The notes under the pieces are model-generated. The model made no database searches, was not told the origin of the DNA, and was given only the letters and a program-made list of their open reading frames with translations. This document shows positions 1 to 8,103 of a stretch of 20,135 nt of DNA, piece after piece (positions within the stretch are counted from its first letter, which is position 1; each line of letters starts with the position of its first letter). The position numbers were made by a program, and so were the translations under genes. Source of the DNA: JBBAEA01 sp041656175. Lineage in GTDB: Bacteria; Myxococcota_A; Bradymonadia; UBA4248. The stretch is taken from NCBI GenBank assembly GCA_041656175.1, contig JBBAEA010000057.1:1-20135 (forward strand), read 5' to 3'.

Positions 1-114
1 TGACATTTTATTCGAAAAGTGCTTAAAAGAGTGCTTTCTTTTTTGGAGGGGGGTGCGGGGGGAACCTTTTTTCTTTTGCAAAAAGAAAAAAGGTTCCCCC
101 CGTGCAAAGCTCTC
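1..114 (+). repeat. Family I palindromic repeat, copy 1 (left end outside the window)
   Basis: The stretch begins TGACATTTTATTCGAAAAG, continues through GCTTAAAAGAGTGCTTTCTT and a G-rich run, and ends in a hairpin. The hairpin arms are 56-77 and 81-102, a perfect 22-bp stem with a 3-nt loop and six G:C pairs near the base. The same order of boxes occurs at 5946-6138 (plus), 14262-14385 (minus) and 19904-20010 (minus). Copies 2 and 3 have about 130 more bases on the 5' side, so this copy probably continues left of base 1. Whether it acts as DNA or RNA is unknown. No T-tract follows the stem, so it is not a standard terminator. Confidence 0.85.
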
Positions 115-233
115 TTTCTTATTGAAATATTTGCGAGATTTGCAATCCTGTTATGCAGCTGCTATAAATTAAGCTGGCTGTGGTTTGTTGTATGTTTTGG
201 ACAAGCTGAAAAGTTCTATTTTTGGAGCATTAC

Positions 234-773
234 GTGTTCAAGGGGTTAGATAGCGCAAAGAATCTGTTCATACTTTGCTTTTGTCTTGTAGCTATGATGA
301 CGGCTTGCGACGAATGGATAGATGACTTGGCGGAGTATTCTGGAGATCGATGTCCGCCTGCTAGCGTTGACTGCTGTATGCAAGACGATACTCGCTGTAT
401 TGCGGCAAACCCAGATGCAAAAACATGCACTGTCCTTGAAGAGAACTACTTGCCGCTTGTAGGGCGTTGTAAGCTCGAGAGCGAATGTGTGGAAGTTCCA
501 GGCAAATATGTTGACGAAAATGATCTACATTACAAGTGTACATCGGAGCGCTGCTATGACAAGCAGGAACGTTTTTGCAGCATTTGTGTAAACTCTCTAG
601 ACGAGCTGCATTTTAATCGTGATGTTTTTTCGGATAATTTAATAAATTGCCAAACCATCGACGTGGACGATGATCTGCCTTGCTTATTTCCTTATAAAAA
701 TTGCGATGGAGAATGGCAGAATGGCTTCGGAGGTCAACACTCGGACAGATCGAATGCATTGCGGCGGGTGTAG
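234..773 (+). CDS. Cysteine-rich lipoprotein, 5' part of a frameshifted gene
   Basis: The reading frame can open at TTG 222, but GTG 234 is preferred because GGAG lies at 224-227, six bases before it. The N-terminus is a lipoprotein-type signal: a short charged stretch, the hydrophobic run LFILCFCLVAMM, then TAC with Cys as the likely lipidated residue and D-E after it. About 140 acidic, Cys-rich residues follow (CCMQDDTRC, CYDKQERFCSIC and others). The frame stops at 773 after about 15 residues that look out of frame (GGQHSDRSNALRRV). Just before that it reads KNCDGEWQNG, and the family usually continues with C-E-V-N-T. That continuation is present in the next frame at 730, so this is the front half of one gene with the following entry. 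Function is unknown; a surface-exposed outer-membrane lipoprotein is the likely role. Confidence 0.7.
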   Translation: MFKGLDSAKNLFILCFCLVAMMTACDEWIDDLAEYSGDRCPPASVDCCMQDDTRCIAANPDAKTCTVLEENYLPLVGRCKLESECVEVPGKYVDENDLHYKCTSERCYDKQERFCSICVNSLDELHFNRDVFSDNLINCQTIDVDDDLPCLFPYKNCDGEWQNGFGGQHSDRSNALRRV

Positions 774-1476
774 GGCAGAATGCGATGATAACTTTTTGTG
801 TTTCGGAGGAGTTTGTGCGTTTGGTTGCATCGAACCCCTCGTGGCATGCACCGTTACTGATGAAGATGGAGAAACACATAACGCTTGTTACAACACTCTG
901 TCCGATGTTAATCATTGCGGTGCATGTGGTAAAATATGTGACACAACGAAACGAAAAAACTCTTTGGCTGTTACTTGCAAACTTAAAGAATGTGTAGCTA
1001 CAACATGTGAACCAGGCTATTACATTGATGGAGGCTTTTGCAAAGATTATGACGAGTTAAATTGTGGCAGTAAAGGCAAAAAATGTGTGGTAGCTAACGC
1101 TGACAACTATTGCGAAAAAGGCAACTGTTTCTTTAGCTGCAAACGTGGCTTTTACCAAGACGAAACGCGCTGCTTACCGAATAACAGTAAGAACTGCGCG
1201 AGAAAAGCTAATAGCTGTGAAGTTGCGAATGCAGAATATGAATGTGAAGCTGAACGATGTATCTATACCTGTCATACAGGGTATCATCGCACGGAGAATG
1301 GATGCGCACTGGATACCAAAAGCAGCTGTGGTGGCGTTAGCGTGGATTGTCAAAAATTAATGCCTGGCTGGGAAGAAGGAGAATGCACTGATCGCCGCTG
1401 CGTCGCCACTAAATGCAAAAAAGGCTACAAACTGCAAGATGGGAAGTGCGTGGTGTTTCTGCCCCCGCCTGAGTAA
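670..1476 (+). CDS. Cysteine-rich repeat protein, 3' part of the frameshifted gene
   Basis: Meaningful sequence in this frame starts near 730 (EVNTRTDRMHCGGC); the residues from ATG 670 to there look like shadow coding. There is no good ribosome site at 670. Two HCGxC motifs (MHCGGCRAEC and NHCGACGKIC) are typical of extracellular Cys-rich proteins of Myxococcota-like bacteria. Then come three modules of about 45 residues, each with about six cysteines in the pattern NCGxKxxxC-VANAxxxC-xxxxC-xxxC-xxGYxxxxxxC (roughly 1054-1188, 1189-1320 and 1321-1455). The protein ends in PPPE. The modules probably form disulfide-stabilised surface domains. The next gene is convergent, only 14 bp away, with no terminator between. 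Joined with the previous entry the product would be about 413 residues. The break may be a real pseudogene or a base error. Confidence 0.7.
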   Translation: MICLAYFLIKIAMENGRMASEVNTRTDRMHCGGCRAECDDNFLCFGGVCAFGCIEPLVACTVTDEDGETHNACYNTLSDVNHCGACGKICDTTKRKNSLAVTCKLKECVATTCEPGYYIDGGFCKDYDELNCGSKGKKCVVANADNYCEKGNCFFSCKRGFYQDETRCLPNNSKNCARKANSCEVANAEYECEAERCIYTCHTGYHRTENGCALDTKSSCGGVSVDCQKLMPGWEEGECTDRRCVATKCKKGYKLQDGKCVVFLPPPE

Positions 1477-1490
1477 GTCAAAAAAATCAC

Positions 1491-2816
1491 CTATTGCCCT
1501 ATCATGGCGCGAGTATAGATTTCCGCAGCCTTACGGGTTTGTGGATGCTCCGCTGTGTTAGAACCAACGCGCCAGATCCAGTCGTATTGGCGCGTATCTT
1601 TTTGGTTGCCGACTGCACGCAGCAGCTTAGCTCGCAAAGGCTCGCTGTCAAAGAGTAGGACCGCAGCTTCACTGTGATGCTTTTTATAGAATGGAGCGCA
1701 TTCTTGCATCGGAGCAGCAAGTTCGAACTGTTCTTTTAACATGGGTATGTCGCGTGGCTTTGCCGTATATCGTAAGGCGTCTGCGGCATAGCATCGAAGT
1801 TCGTTCGTTGCGTCCTCTTTTGTTAGGAATTTTATGCTAATATTTACAGACGAGCTAGCCTGCAGCGTTTTGAGCAGATAAAACGCATAGGCGAGAAAAA
1901 CGGTGTCGCATTGCGTGTTATAGCAGCGCTCAAGGTAGCCTTGGACGGGGGTGGCTACGGATTTATCGCCTAATAGACTGAGTGCGTACAAGATATTGGA
2001 GGCAGTTTCGTAGTTTTTTTCTTCAAAATCGCGCTTAAGCGTTGCCAAGAGCTCAGAACGCGCGGCCAGCCACTGCAGTCGCCCCAAGGCTATGCTTGCT
2101 TCGCTCCTGACAGCATCGTCATCGTCATTAAGCAGTGAAATGAGTATTTCGCTCGCTTCAGCGTTGCTGATGCGTCCTGCAACATATGCTGACATCGCAC
2201 GCACCTCAGTGCTCTCATCGCTCAGCATTATAAGGTTTTGTGCGCGCAACTCAGGTTGCTCCCATCGCCGCGACGATAGTGGGCTAGCAAAGATATCTAG
2301 GGCGTTAAGTCGATCGCTCTCAAGCTCGCTTTTCATCATCGTGAGCACGCTCCCCGTCCTTTGATAGCGCGCCAAAAATCCGCCAGTTACGTAGTCGATC
2401 GCTAATGTACCCCCGATGCTACATAGCACCCACAATATGATAAAATAGATACCGTGGTTTTTTAGTAACGCCGCTTGTTCCTCGAACTTTGTGGGAACAA
2501 AGGATTCACCATGGTACATTTTTTCACGCCATGGTCCGGGGAAGAATAAGTCGCCGAGTACTAAGGCGAGTACGTAGCCTGTGGCTAGTAGGGTGGCGGA
2601 TAAACACGCGATAACGATAATGTTAAGGCCAGCGGAGCGGCTATAGTTTTCGACTAAATATCCAACAGCCCAAAGGAGGATGCACTGTCCCGAGATGATT
2701 GCAGCCGCAGAGACTTGAAGCCTGCGCCTGGAACGCAGGATGGGTCTAAATAAGCCAATGCTGTGCGCCTCGGGCACGATGCGATCTATTAATTTTTTTC
2801 GCTCTTGGGCTGACAC
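1491..2816 (-). CDS. Membrane-anchored HEAT-repeat protein
   Basis: A 441-residue protein starting at GTG 2816, nine bases after the stop of the cyclophilin gene, so the two are probably cotranscribed and coupled; no strong Shine-Dalgarno is visible. Residues 1-33 are basic and cytosolic-looking. Hydrophobic helices lie at about 36-56, 64-88 and 122-142. From about 165 to 390 there are repeated alpha-helical pairs of HEAT/PBS-lyase type, for example DESTEVRAMSAYVAGRIS and DDAVRSEASIALGRLQ, both showing the A-x-x-A-L/G-R pattern. Such repeats are protein-binding scaffolds, and no catalytic motif was seen. The exact function is unknown. Its side of the membrane is not certain; a cytoplasmic or periplasmic scaffold are both possible. 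Confidence 0.75.
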   Translation of the reverse strand: MSAQERKKLIDRIVPEAHSIGLFRPILRSRRRLQVSAAAIISGQCILLWAVGYLVENYSRSAGLNIIVIACLSATLLATGYVLALVLGDLFFPGPWREKMYHGESFVPTKFEEQAALLKNHGIYFIILWVLCSIGGTLAIDYVTGGFLARYQRTGSVLTMMKSELESDRLNALDIFASPLSSRRWEQPELRAQNLIMLSDESTEVRAMSAYVAGRISNAEASEILISLLNDDDDAVRSEASIALGRLQWLAARSELLATLKRDFEEKNYETASNILYALSLLGDKSVATPVQGYLERCYNTQCDTVFLAYAFYLLKTLQASSSVNISIKFLTKEDATNELRCYAADALRYTAKPRDIPMLKEQFELAAPMQECAPFYKKHHSEAAVLLFDSEPLRAKLLRAVGNQKDTRQYDWIWRVGSNTAEHPQTRKAAEIYTRAMIGQ

Positions 2817-2825
2817 AGTATTTAC

Positions 2826-3374
2826 TTATGCTTGGCGATAAATAGTGAGGTGTCGAATCTGGACAGCTTCTTTGGGTCGATCATTTCTGTCGCGAGCGAC
2901 ACGTGCGATAGCCCGAACCACATCTAAACCTTCAATCACTTTACCAAAGACAGAGTGGCGGTTGTCGAGATGCGGCGTAGGTCCTTCGGTGATGAAGAAC
3001 TGCGAGCCGTTGGTGCCTGGACCAGCGTTTGCCATCGATAAAATTCCCGCCGAATCATGGCGAAGTTTTGGTGTAAATTCATCTTTAAAGCGATAGCCAG
3101 GACCACCCGTACCTGTTCCCAGCGGGCATCCACCTTGGATCATAAAATCAGGAATCACGCGGTGGAAGATTAAACCGTCGTAAAATGGTCGCTTCTCGGG
3201 AGCAGCGCCACGTCCATCGCTGAACTCTATTTGTCCCGTTGCTAGACCCACAAAATTCTTGACCGTATTGGGAACGAGATGCTCATAAAGCACAACAACA
3301 ATGTCGCCCATCGACGTTTCAAAGCGTGCGCGCAGCTCGCCGGTTCCTGGAATACTTACATGCGAAAAGTCCAT
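2826..3374 (-). CDS. Cyclophilin-type peptidyl-prolyl cis-trans isomerase
   Basis: Cyclophilins catalyse cis-trans isomerisation of Xaa-Pro bonds during folding. The family signatures are complete: FHRVIPDFMIQGG (residues 70-82, with the catalytic Arg at 72), GTGGPGYRFKDE, SMANAGPGTNGSQFFIT (113-129) and HSVFGKV. The Trp that binds cyclosporin in human CypA is replaced by His in PHLD (about 135), as in many bacterial members. There is no signal peptide, so the enzyme is cytosolic. The frame can open at ATG 3386, but the third Met (3374) is preferred because GGAG at 3381-3384 sits six bases before it. It lies upstream of, and nearly abuts, the HEAT-repeat gene. At 182 residues its length is normal for a single-domain enzyme. 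Confidence 0.93.
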   Translation of the reverse strand: MDFSHVSIPGTGELRARFETSMGDIVVVLYEHLVPNTVKNFVGLATGQIEFSDGRGAAPEKRPFYDGLIFHRVIPDFMIQGGCPLGTGTGGPGYRFKDEFTPKLRHDSAGILSMANAGPGTNGSQFFITEGPTPHLDNRHSVFGKVIEGLDVVRAIARVARDRNDRPKEAVQIRHLTIYRQA

Positions 3375-3968
3375 AATCATCTCCATAAATAGTGTTAACC
3401 CCCTTGAGTAAGCTAAGGGATGCTCACGGATATGGCAATGATTTAGTGGTTTTAACTGCGAGAACTGTCCCTAGTATGGCTCTGATCTATTGGTGGTCGC
3501 TACCCCACGCGCCGCCAAAGGTTATCGCCCTTAGGCAAGCTCTGATTTATTGGAGTTGCCGCCCCAAGCCTCGTCTGAGGGCTTGCGCTCTCGGAACTTG
3601 CTTTTGTTTGTAGTGTATTGATTTTATTAACTTTATTTTGAATGCTCTCCTGACTTTCGTTATTTTACACTAGCTACTTTTTGTTTGTTTTTGCATTGAA
3701 CAGAGCATCTTTGAAACTTTCCTGTATAGAAGCATGAGTTGATGGATGTTTTTTAAACGCTAGACTGACATATTTTCGTTTACATCACTTTTTTGGATCG
3801 TTTTAGTATCCATAAGGGCTTGTATAGAGCAGGATATAGACATAGTATATAAACAGTACAATGTGAGCGTTTGCGCTTTGTAAACTGTTTGTACTTCATA
3901 ATGCGGCGCTTAAAAATGCGTTTCTACCGTTTTTTGAAGTATTTTTGGAGCGCAATACTTGGCTTTGC
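3375..3968. other. Intergenic region, 5' part, without convincing genes
   Basis: This divergent region must hold promoters for the cyclophilin operon (minus) and the kinase gene (plus), but I could not place convincing -35/-10 pairs. An imperfect direct repeat built on GCTCTGATYTATTGG occurs at about 3478-3512 and 3537-3571. From about 3614 to 3910 the DNA is AT-rich. A 73-codon frame at 3392-3613 has no ribosome site and no recognisable sequence, and is not called. Confidence 0.5.
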
Positions 3969-4112
3969 GGGGGTAGCGCGGGATCGCCGAGCAAAAGGCG
4001 CTAGAAGCGCATAAAATGCAATGGATGAGCGAATAGCGAATACATTGCATTTTATTTTGCGCTTCTTGCGCATTTTGTGAGGAAGCCCGCGCGAAGGGGG
4101 CGTGCCGCCCCC
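3969..4112 (+). repeat. Family II structured repeat, copy A
   Basis: A 144-bp element: a G-run and TAGCGCGGGATCGCC at the 5' side, a long imperfect inverted repeat, and GGAAGCCCGCGCGA followed by a short hairpin (GGGGGCG-TGC-CGCCCCC) at the 3' end. The 5' arm (about 3974-4026) pairs with the 3' arm (about 4039-4094) around the apical loop GAGCGAATAGCG at 4027-4038. The 3' arm carries three extra bases relative to the 5' arm. Copies B and C have the same layout but different arm sequences. The element points toward the kinase gene, which starts about 120 bases downstream, so it could lie in that gene's leader. Function unknown. Confidence 0.85.
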
Positions 4113-4234
4113 TGCCATCAAAAAAGGAGCTTAAAGTAGCAGAGTATCTGTATTGTTACGTATTATACGCTCAACAATTGATATTTTGTAAATTCCTGCT
4201 ATGTCTGCATGAGTTGTTTCTTAGGAGACATGGG

Positions 4235-5605
4235 ATGGAGGATGCAACGAAGATAGAGGTTACGCCGACGCAAGAGGGCGATGAGTTATTGCACCACTAC
4301 GAGGTTTTGGGTGAAGTTGGGCGTGGTGGCTGTGCGGTGGTGTATGAAGGTCGGCAGATTTCGACTGGGCGAAAGGTTGCACTGAAGGTTCTGTCGATTC
4401 TGGCTTCATTGCCGCCAAGTGAGATGCAGACGCTAATCAAGCGTTTTAGTCGTGAGGCGCGCCTGATTCAGCGCCTTGATAGCCCGCACATTGTGGATTG
4501 CTTGGATTTTGGCAGTTATGAAGGGCGCCCCTGCATGGTGCTGGAGTTTGTCGAGGGGCAGGGGCTAGATGAGTTGATTCGCGAATATGGTGCGCTTGAG
4601 CCGCGGCTTGCGGTTGATATTATTTTACAGGTGCTTGACGCGCTGCGGACGAGTCACGAAGAGGGGGTTATTCATCGGGATATTAAGCCTTCAAATATTA
4701 TGGTTTTGGGGGATGCGCCGAATTTTCATGTGAAGGTTTTGGACTTTGGGATTGCGTCGATGCTTGAGGGGATGGAGGATGGGAACACGCTACTAACGCA
4801 GGTGGGGAGTATTCGCGGGACGCCTTCGTATATGGCGCCTGAGCTTTTTTCGGGAGCTCAGAAGGTGACGCCCAGCTCTGACGTTTATGCGGTCGGCTTG
4901 ATGTTGCTAGAGTGTTTTACGTCGAAAGTTGCGTTTGACGGCGATAGTTTGCTGGCGATTGCGTATGACCAAGTCAATAAGAAGTTGGATATACCCCATG
5001 AGGTGCCGCCCTTAATTGGCTTGGTCATCGAGAAGATGTGTGCGAAGAAGCCAGAATTGCGTTATCCCACTTCGTATGCCGCTGCTGTTGCGCTCAAGGA
5101 TGCGTTCGAGAATATTAACAACCGTTCGATGAACACGATTGTGGTTCTGCGTAAGATTGTTACGAGTAGGCGCTTGTGGATTGTTGGGTCGTTGGTTTTG
5201 GTGCTGCTTATTTTGGGGGTAGCGGCATATTCTGTTTTGAACGGGGGGCGAGCCGAACGTAGAGCACTAGCTCAAGAAATTCCGGTGTCGGAAGCGACGA
5301 GTGTGGTAGAAGCGGTGACTGCGCTCGCAGACGAGGAAACGCAAGAAGCTTGTGAGGGGAATGACTGCGTTTCGGAGGTCGTTTTGAAGCAAATTGAGCA
5401 GCTAGTCAAAAGCTCTTGCTTAGGAACTGCAGAAGGAGCAGCAGCAGGGGTAGTCGAGGTTCCAGCTTGGGAAGAGACGCAAAAAAGCGCTGAAAGCGAG
5501 AAAGCGTCTAAAATAGCGGCTCCCAAAAAAGAGAGCAAGCGTAGCACTAGAGGCTCTAAAAACAAGAAAAAAGATCCTGCGTTCCGTCTACCAGAGAACA
5601 TGTAG
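4235..5605 (+). CDS. Hanks-type Ser/Thr protein kinase with one transmembrane anchor
   Basis: The start is ATG 4235 with AGGAG at 4223-4227; the frame is open further upstream but without a ribosome site. The 456-residue product has a complete kinase domain at about 22-290: glycine loop GEVGRGG (26-32), ATP lysine in VALK (51), HRDIKPSN (147-154), DFG (170-172) and the GTPSYMAPE activation/P+1 segment. All catalytic residues are present, so it should be active. A basic linker (RKIVTSRR) precedes one membrane helix at about 314-335. The 120-residue C-terminal tail would face the periplasm. It contains a close Cys pair (CEGNDC), an acidic/Ala-rich part and a Lys/Arg-rich end, and shows no PASTA or other known sensor domain. 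Substrates are unknown. It is the only plus-strand gene between two minus-strand units, and family II copy A lies upstream. Confidence 0.93.
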   Translation: MEDATKIEVTPTQEGDELLHHYEVLGEVGRGGCAVVYEGRQISTGRKVALKVLSILASLPPSEMQTLIKRFSREARLIQRLDSPHIVDCLDFGSYEGRPCMVLEFVEGQGLDELIREYGALEPRLAVDIILQVLDALRTSHEEGVIHRDIKPSNIMVLGDAPNFHVKVLDFGIASMLEGMEDGNTLLTQVGSIRGTPSYMAPELFSGAQKVTPSSDVYAVGLMLLECFTSKVAFDGDSLLAIAYDQVNKKLDIPHEVPPLIGLVIEKMCAKKPELRYPTSYAAAVALKDAFENINNRSMNTIVVLRKIVTSRRLWIVGSLVLVLLILGVAAYSVLNGGRAERRALAQEIPVSEATSVVEAVTALADEETQEACEGNDCVSEVVLKQIEQLVKSSCLGTAEGAAAGVVEVPAWEETQKSAESEKASKIAAPKKESKRSTRGSKNKKKDPAFRLPENM

Positions 5606-5782
5606 AAACTGTATCGCTCGTTGTTTACTGCGCTGAGTTTTGTTGTGCGCATTGAAATTTTTGGCGCTGTAAAACAAAGGTTCTTAACGCAGTGCTGTTG
5701 AAGATGCGTCGTGTGAAGTATGGATTTACGCTATGGGTTTACGCTATAGAGTGCGCGCTTATTGTAAAAGGGTGTACAGAAA

Positions 5783-5852
5783 AGACCTTTGTACGGCTAG
5801 AAATAGTGAATTTAATGAGACCTTTGTACGGCTAGAAATAGTGAGTTTAATT
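5783..5852 (+). repeat. 35-bp tandem duplication beside family I copy 2
   Basis: Two head-to-tail units (5783-5817 and 5818-5852) start AGACCTTTGTACGGCTAG and differ at one or two bases. The same unit occurs once, reversed, at about 14473-14506 at the end of family I copy 3, with GTGCAAAG instead of GTACAAAG. The unit therefore seems to be the terminal part of family I, duplicated here. Just upstream, a 13-bp pair (GGATTTACGCTAT, GGGTTTACGCTAT) lies at 5722-5747. Confidence 0.8.
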
Positions 5853-6138
5853 TTACAAATCCGATACAGTTTTAAACAAAATGAGACGTTTTGTAGAGAG
5901 ATATAAGCTAAAATGCCAATAAAATAAGGCAAGGTGAAGTTGGAATGACATTTTATTCGATAAGTGCTTAAAAGAGTGCTTTCTTAGTGCCACAGCCGTC
6001 CAGGCTGTGGCCGCTTCGCGCGCGGCCTCAGCCGCGACCAATCGCTGACATCCATGTCGCGATTGAAGGGGAGGGGGGTACGGGGGGAAAACATCTTTTC
6101 TTTGGCACAAAGAAAAGGGTTTCCCTCCGTGCAAAACT
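5818..6138 (+). repeat. Family I palindromic repeat, copy 2 (long form, interrupted)
   Basis: This copy matches copy 3 (14262-14507, reversed) over its whole length. Landmarks are ACAAATCCGATACAG, AAGGCAAGGTGAAG, TGACATTTTATTCG, GCTTAAAAGAGTGCTTTCTT, a G-run, and a hairpin at about 6080-6128 with loop region TTTGGCACAAAG. The hairpin arms are imperfect here: one holds AAAACATCTTTT, the other AAAAGGGTTT. Copies 2 and 3 share that asymmetry and form a subfamily distinct from copies 1 and 4. About 80 bp at 5986-6065 are absent from the other copies. Without them, the length (about 241 bp) agrees with copy 3 (246 bp). It lies in the convergent gap between the kinase gene and dnaK. Confidence 0.87.
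5986..6065. repeat. Nested palindromic insert inside family I copy 2
   Basis: This segment interrupts the run between CTTTCTT and GGGGAGGGGGG, which are adjacent in copy 3. It consists almost wholly of inverted repeats: GCCACAGCC/GGCTGTGGC (5989-5997 with 6003-6011), a GC-only stretch GGCCGC..GCGCGGCC (about 6009-6027), and CAATCG/CGATTG (6039-6044 with 6060-6065). It looks like a REP/BIME-type cassette inserted into an older repeat. I saw no second copy in the window. Confidence 0.7.
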
Positions 6139-6146
6139 TTCCAGAA

Positions 6147-6180
6147 ATAAAAAAGCCGAGCTTGTTGTATCAAGCTCGGC
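6147..6180 (-). terminator. Rho-independent terminator of dnaK
   Basis: A perfect 10-bp stem (6155-6164 with 6171-6180, GCCGAGCTTG) and a 6-nt loop lie 19 bases past the dnaK stop. Read on the minus strand the stem is followed by a run of six Ts. On the plus strand only CTTCTTT follows, so it may stop readthrough from the kinase side weakly. Confidence 0.88.
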
Positions 6181-6198
6181 CTTCTTTAGGCGAAAACG

Positions 6199-8103
6199 CT
6201 AATTTTCCTCAAACTCTGCGTCAATGACGTCGTCTTCGGCTTTAGCACTCGCCTCGGCTCCTGCTCCTGCACCCGCTCCTGGTACAGGACCAGCGCCAGA
6301 TTGGTTGCTCTGTGCATACATGATTTCCGCAATCTTGTGTGAAGCCTGTAGGAGCGCGTCTTTGGCTTTTTTGATCTCTTCAAGATCTTCGGTGTTGGTA
6401 TGTTTTTTCGCATCTTCGATAGCCGCTTTAAGCGCATCGAGATCCGCTGTCTCTAACTTCTCGCCGTAGTCACGTACGCTCTTCTCTGCAGAGTAAATCA
6501 GCGAGTCCAGCTCGTTCTTGGCGTCAGTGAATTCGCGGCGTTTTTTGTCTTCCGCTTCGTGTTCCTTGGCATCGTTGACCATGCGGTCGATATCGCTTTG
6601 GCTCAAGCCCGAGGATGACTCAATGGTAACGCGCTGCTCAGCGCCAGTGGCTTTGTCCTTGGCTGAAACGTTGACGATACCGTCGGCGTTGATATCGAAG
6701 GTAACTTCGATTTGGGGGACACCGCGAGGTGCGGTGGGTATGCCTTCGAGGTTGAATTTGGCGAGTGTGCGGTTTTGTGCAGCCATCTCGCGCTCACCTT
6801 GAAGGACGTGTACGGTAACCTTGGTTTGGTTATCGTCTGCTGTGGTAAAGATCTCGCTTTTACGCGTGGGGATCGTTGTGTTTCTCGGGATTAACTTTGT
6901 TGTTACTCCGCCGAGCGTCTCGATTCCGAGCGATAGTGGTGTGACGTCGAGTAGCAAGATATCTTTGACATCGCCGGCGAGTACGCCACCTTGAATCGCT
7001 GCACCGAGGGCAACGACTTCATCAGGGTTGACGGAGTGGTTGCTGCGTTTTCCAAAGAACTTCTCAACTCTTTCCTGTACCAAAGGAATTCGCGTTGAGC
7101 CACCGACTAGGACGATCTCATCGATTTCGCTTGTGTCTTTTCCCGCGTCCTTCAGTGCGCGTTTGCAAGGCTCAATCGTTTTATCTACGATATCGGCAAT
7201 CATAGACTCAAATTTAGCCCTTGATAAGCGAACGTTTAGGTGTTTGGGGCCAGATGCGTCTGCCGTTAAGAAGGGGAGGTTGATGTCTGTTTCGGTAATC
7301 GTTGAAAGCTCGATTTTCGCCTTCTCAGCGGCGTCTCGTAGTCTTTGCAATACCATTTTATCCTTCGCCACATCGATGCCGGAATCCTTCTTAAACTCGG
7401 CTACCAACCAATCGATGATGAGCTCATCGATGTTGTCGCCGCCAAGGTGAGTGTCACCATTGGTTGAAATAACTTCGACAACGTTGTCGCCTACTTCCAG
7501 GATCGAGATATCGAAGGTGCCACCGCCAAAGTCATAAACAGCGATGGTTTCGTCCTTCTTTTTGTCGAGTCCGTAGGCGAGCGCTGCTGCGGTGGGCTCG
7601 TTGATGATGCGACGAACGTTGAGACCCGCGATCTTGCCGGCATCCTTTGTTGCTTGTCGCTGCGAGTCGTTAAAGTAGGCGGGAACCGTAATGACAGCTT
7701 CCGTCACCGTTTGGCCCAAGTATTTCTCGGCAGCACGTTTTAGCTTTTGAAGAACCTTCGCGCTGATTTCGGGTGATGTGTAGGTGTTGCCGCGAGCTTG
7801 GAAACCGATAACGCCGTTAGCAGCTTCGGTAACCTTAAAAGGCATCTTCATCACTTCTTCGAGTCGCTCAGAATATTTTGAACCAATGAAACGCTTGGCG
7901 CTAAAAATCGTGTTTTCGTGGTTCGTAATAGCTTGGCGGCGCGCAATCTGGCCCACCAAAATTTCGCCCTTATCATCGAAAGCAACGACGGATGGTGTCG
8001 TGCGCGAACCCTCTTCGTTCGTAATAACTTTGGGCTCGTTACCTTCCATGATCGCCACAACGCTGTTTGTTGTTCCTAAGTCAATACCAATAATTTTTGC
8101 CAT
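6199..8103 (-). CDS. dnaK: Molecular chaperone DnaK (Hsp70)
   Basis: DnaK binds exposed hydrophobic peptides in an ATP-controlled cycle with a J-protein and GrpE, in the cytosol. The 634-residue product has every hallmark: IGIDLGTTNS (5-14), VYDFGGGTFDIS (189-200), the IVLVGGSTRIP region (330-340), interdomain linker DILLLDVTPL (381-390), the beta-sandwich substrate domain, the helical lid, and a Gly/Ala-rich tail ending DDVIDAEFEEN, a normal acidic DnaK terminus. The start ATG 8103 has AAGGAG six bases upstream. The gene stands alone: no grpE, dnaJ or hrcA is adjacent, and a strong terminator follows. No CIRCE operator was recognised upstream; control by a heat-shock sigma factor or another repressor cannot be judged. 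Confidence 0.98.
   Translation of the reverse strand: MAKIIGIDLGTTNSVVAIMEGNEPKVITNEEGSRTTPSVVAFDDKGEILVGQIARRQAITNHENTIFSAKRFIGSKYSERLEEVMKMPFKVTEAANGVIGFQARGNTYTSPEISAKVLQKLKRAAEKYLGQTVTEAVITVPAYFNDSQRQATKDAGKIAGLNVRRIINEPTAAALAYGLDKKKDETIAVYDFGGGTFDISILEVGDNVVEVISTNGDTHLGGDNIDELIIDWLVAEFKKDSGIDVAKDKMVLQRLRDAAEKAKIELSTITETDINLPFLTADASGPKHLNVRLSRAKFESMIADIVDKTIEPCKRALKDAGKDTSEIDEIVLVGGSTRIPLVQERVEKFFGKRSNHSVNPDEVVALGAAIQGGVLAGDVKDILLLDVTPLSLGIETLGGVTTKLIPRNTTIPTRKSEIFTTADDNQTKVTVHVLQGEREMAAQNRTLAKFNLEGIPTAPRGVPQIEVTFDINADGIVNVSAKDKATGAEQRVTIESSSGLSQSDIDRMVNDAKEHEAEDKKRREFTDAKNELDSLIYSAEKSVRDYGEKLETADLDALKAAIEDAKKHTNTEDLEEIKKAKDALLQASHKIAEIMYAQSNQSGAGPVPGAGAGAGAEASAKAEDDVIDAEFEEN

Noticed and set aside
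56..102. Family I hairpin as a Rho-independent terminator
   Set aside because: The G:C pairs are at the base but no T-run follows the stem on either strand; T-runs lie inside the stem.
3392..3613. 73-codon frame upstream of the kinase
   Set aside because: No ribosome site, no recognisable sequence, and it overlaps an imperfect direct repeat.
5783..5852. CRISPR array
   Set aside because: Only two directly adjacent units, without spacers, and no cas genes.
7028..7450. 140-codon frame antisense to dnaK
   Set aside because: It is a shadow of the well-conserved dnaK reading frame; other long frames antisense to dnaK, gpmI and leuS were dropped for the same reason.
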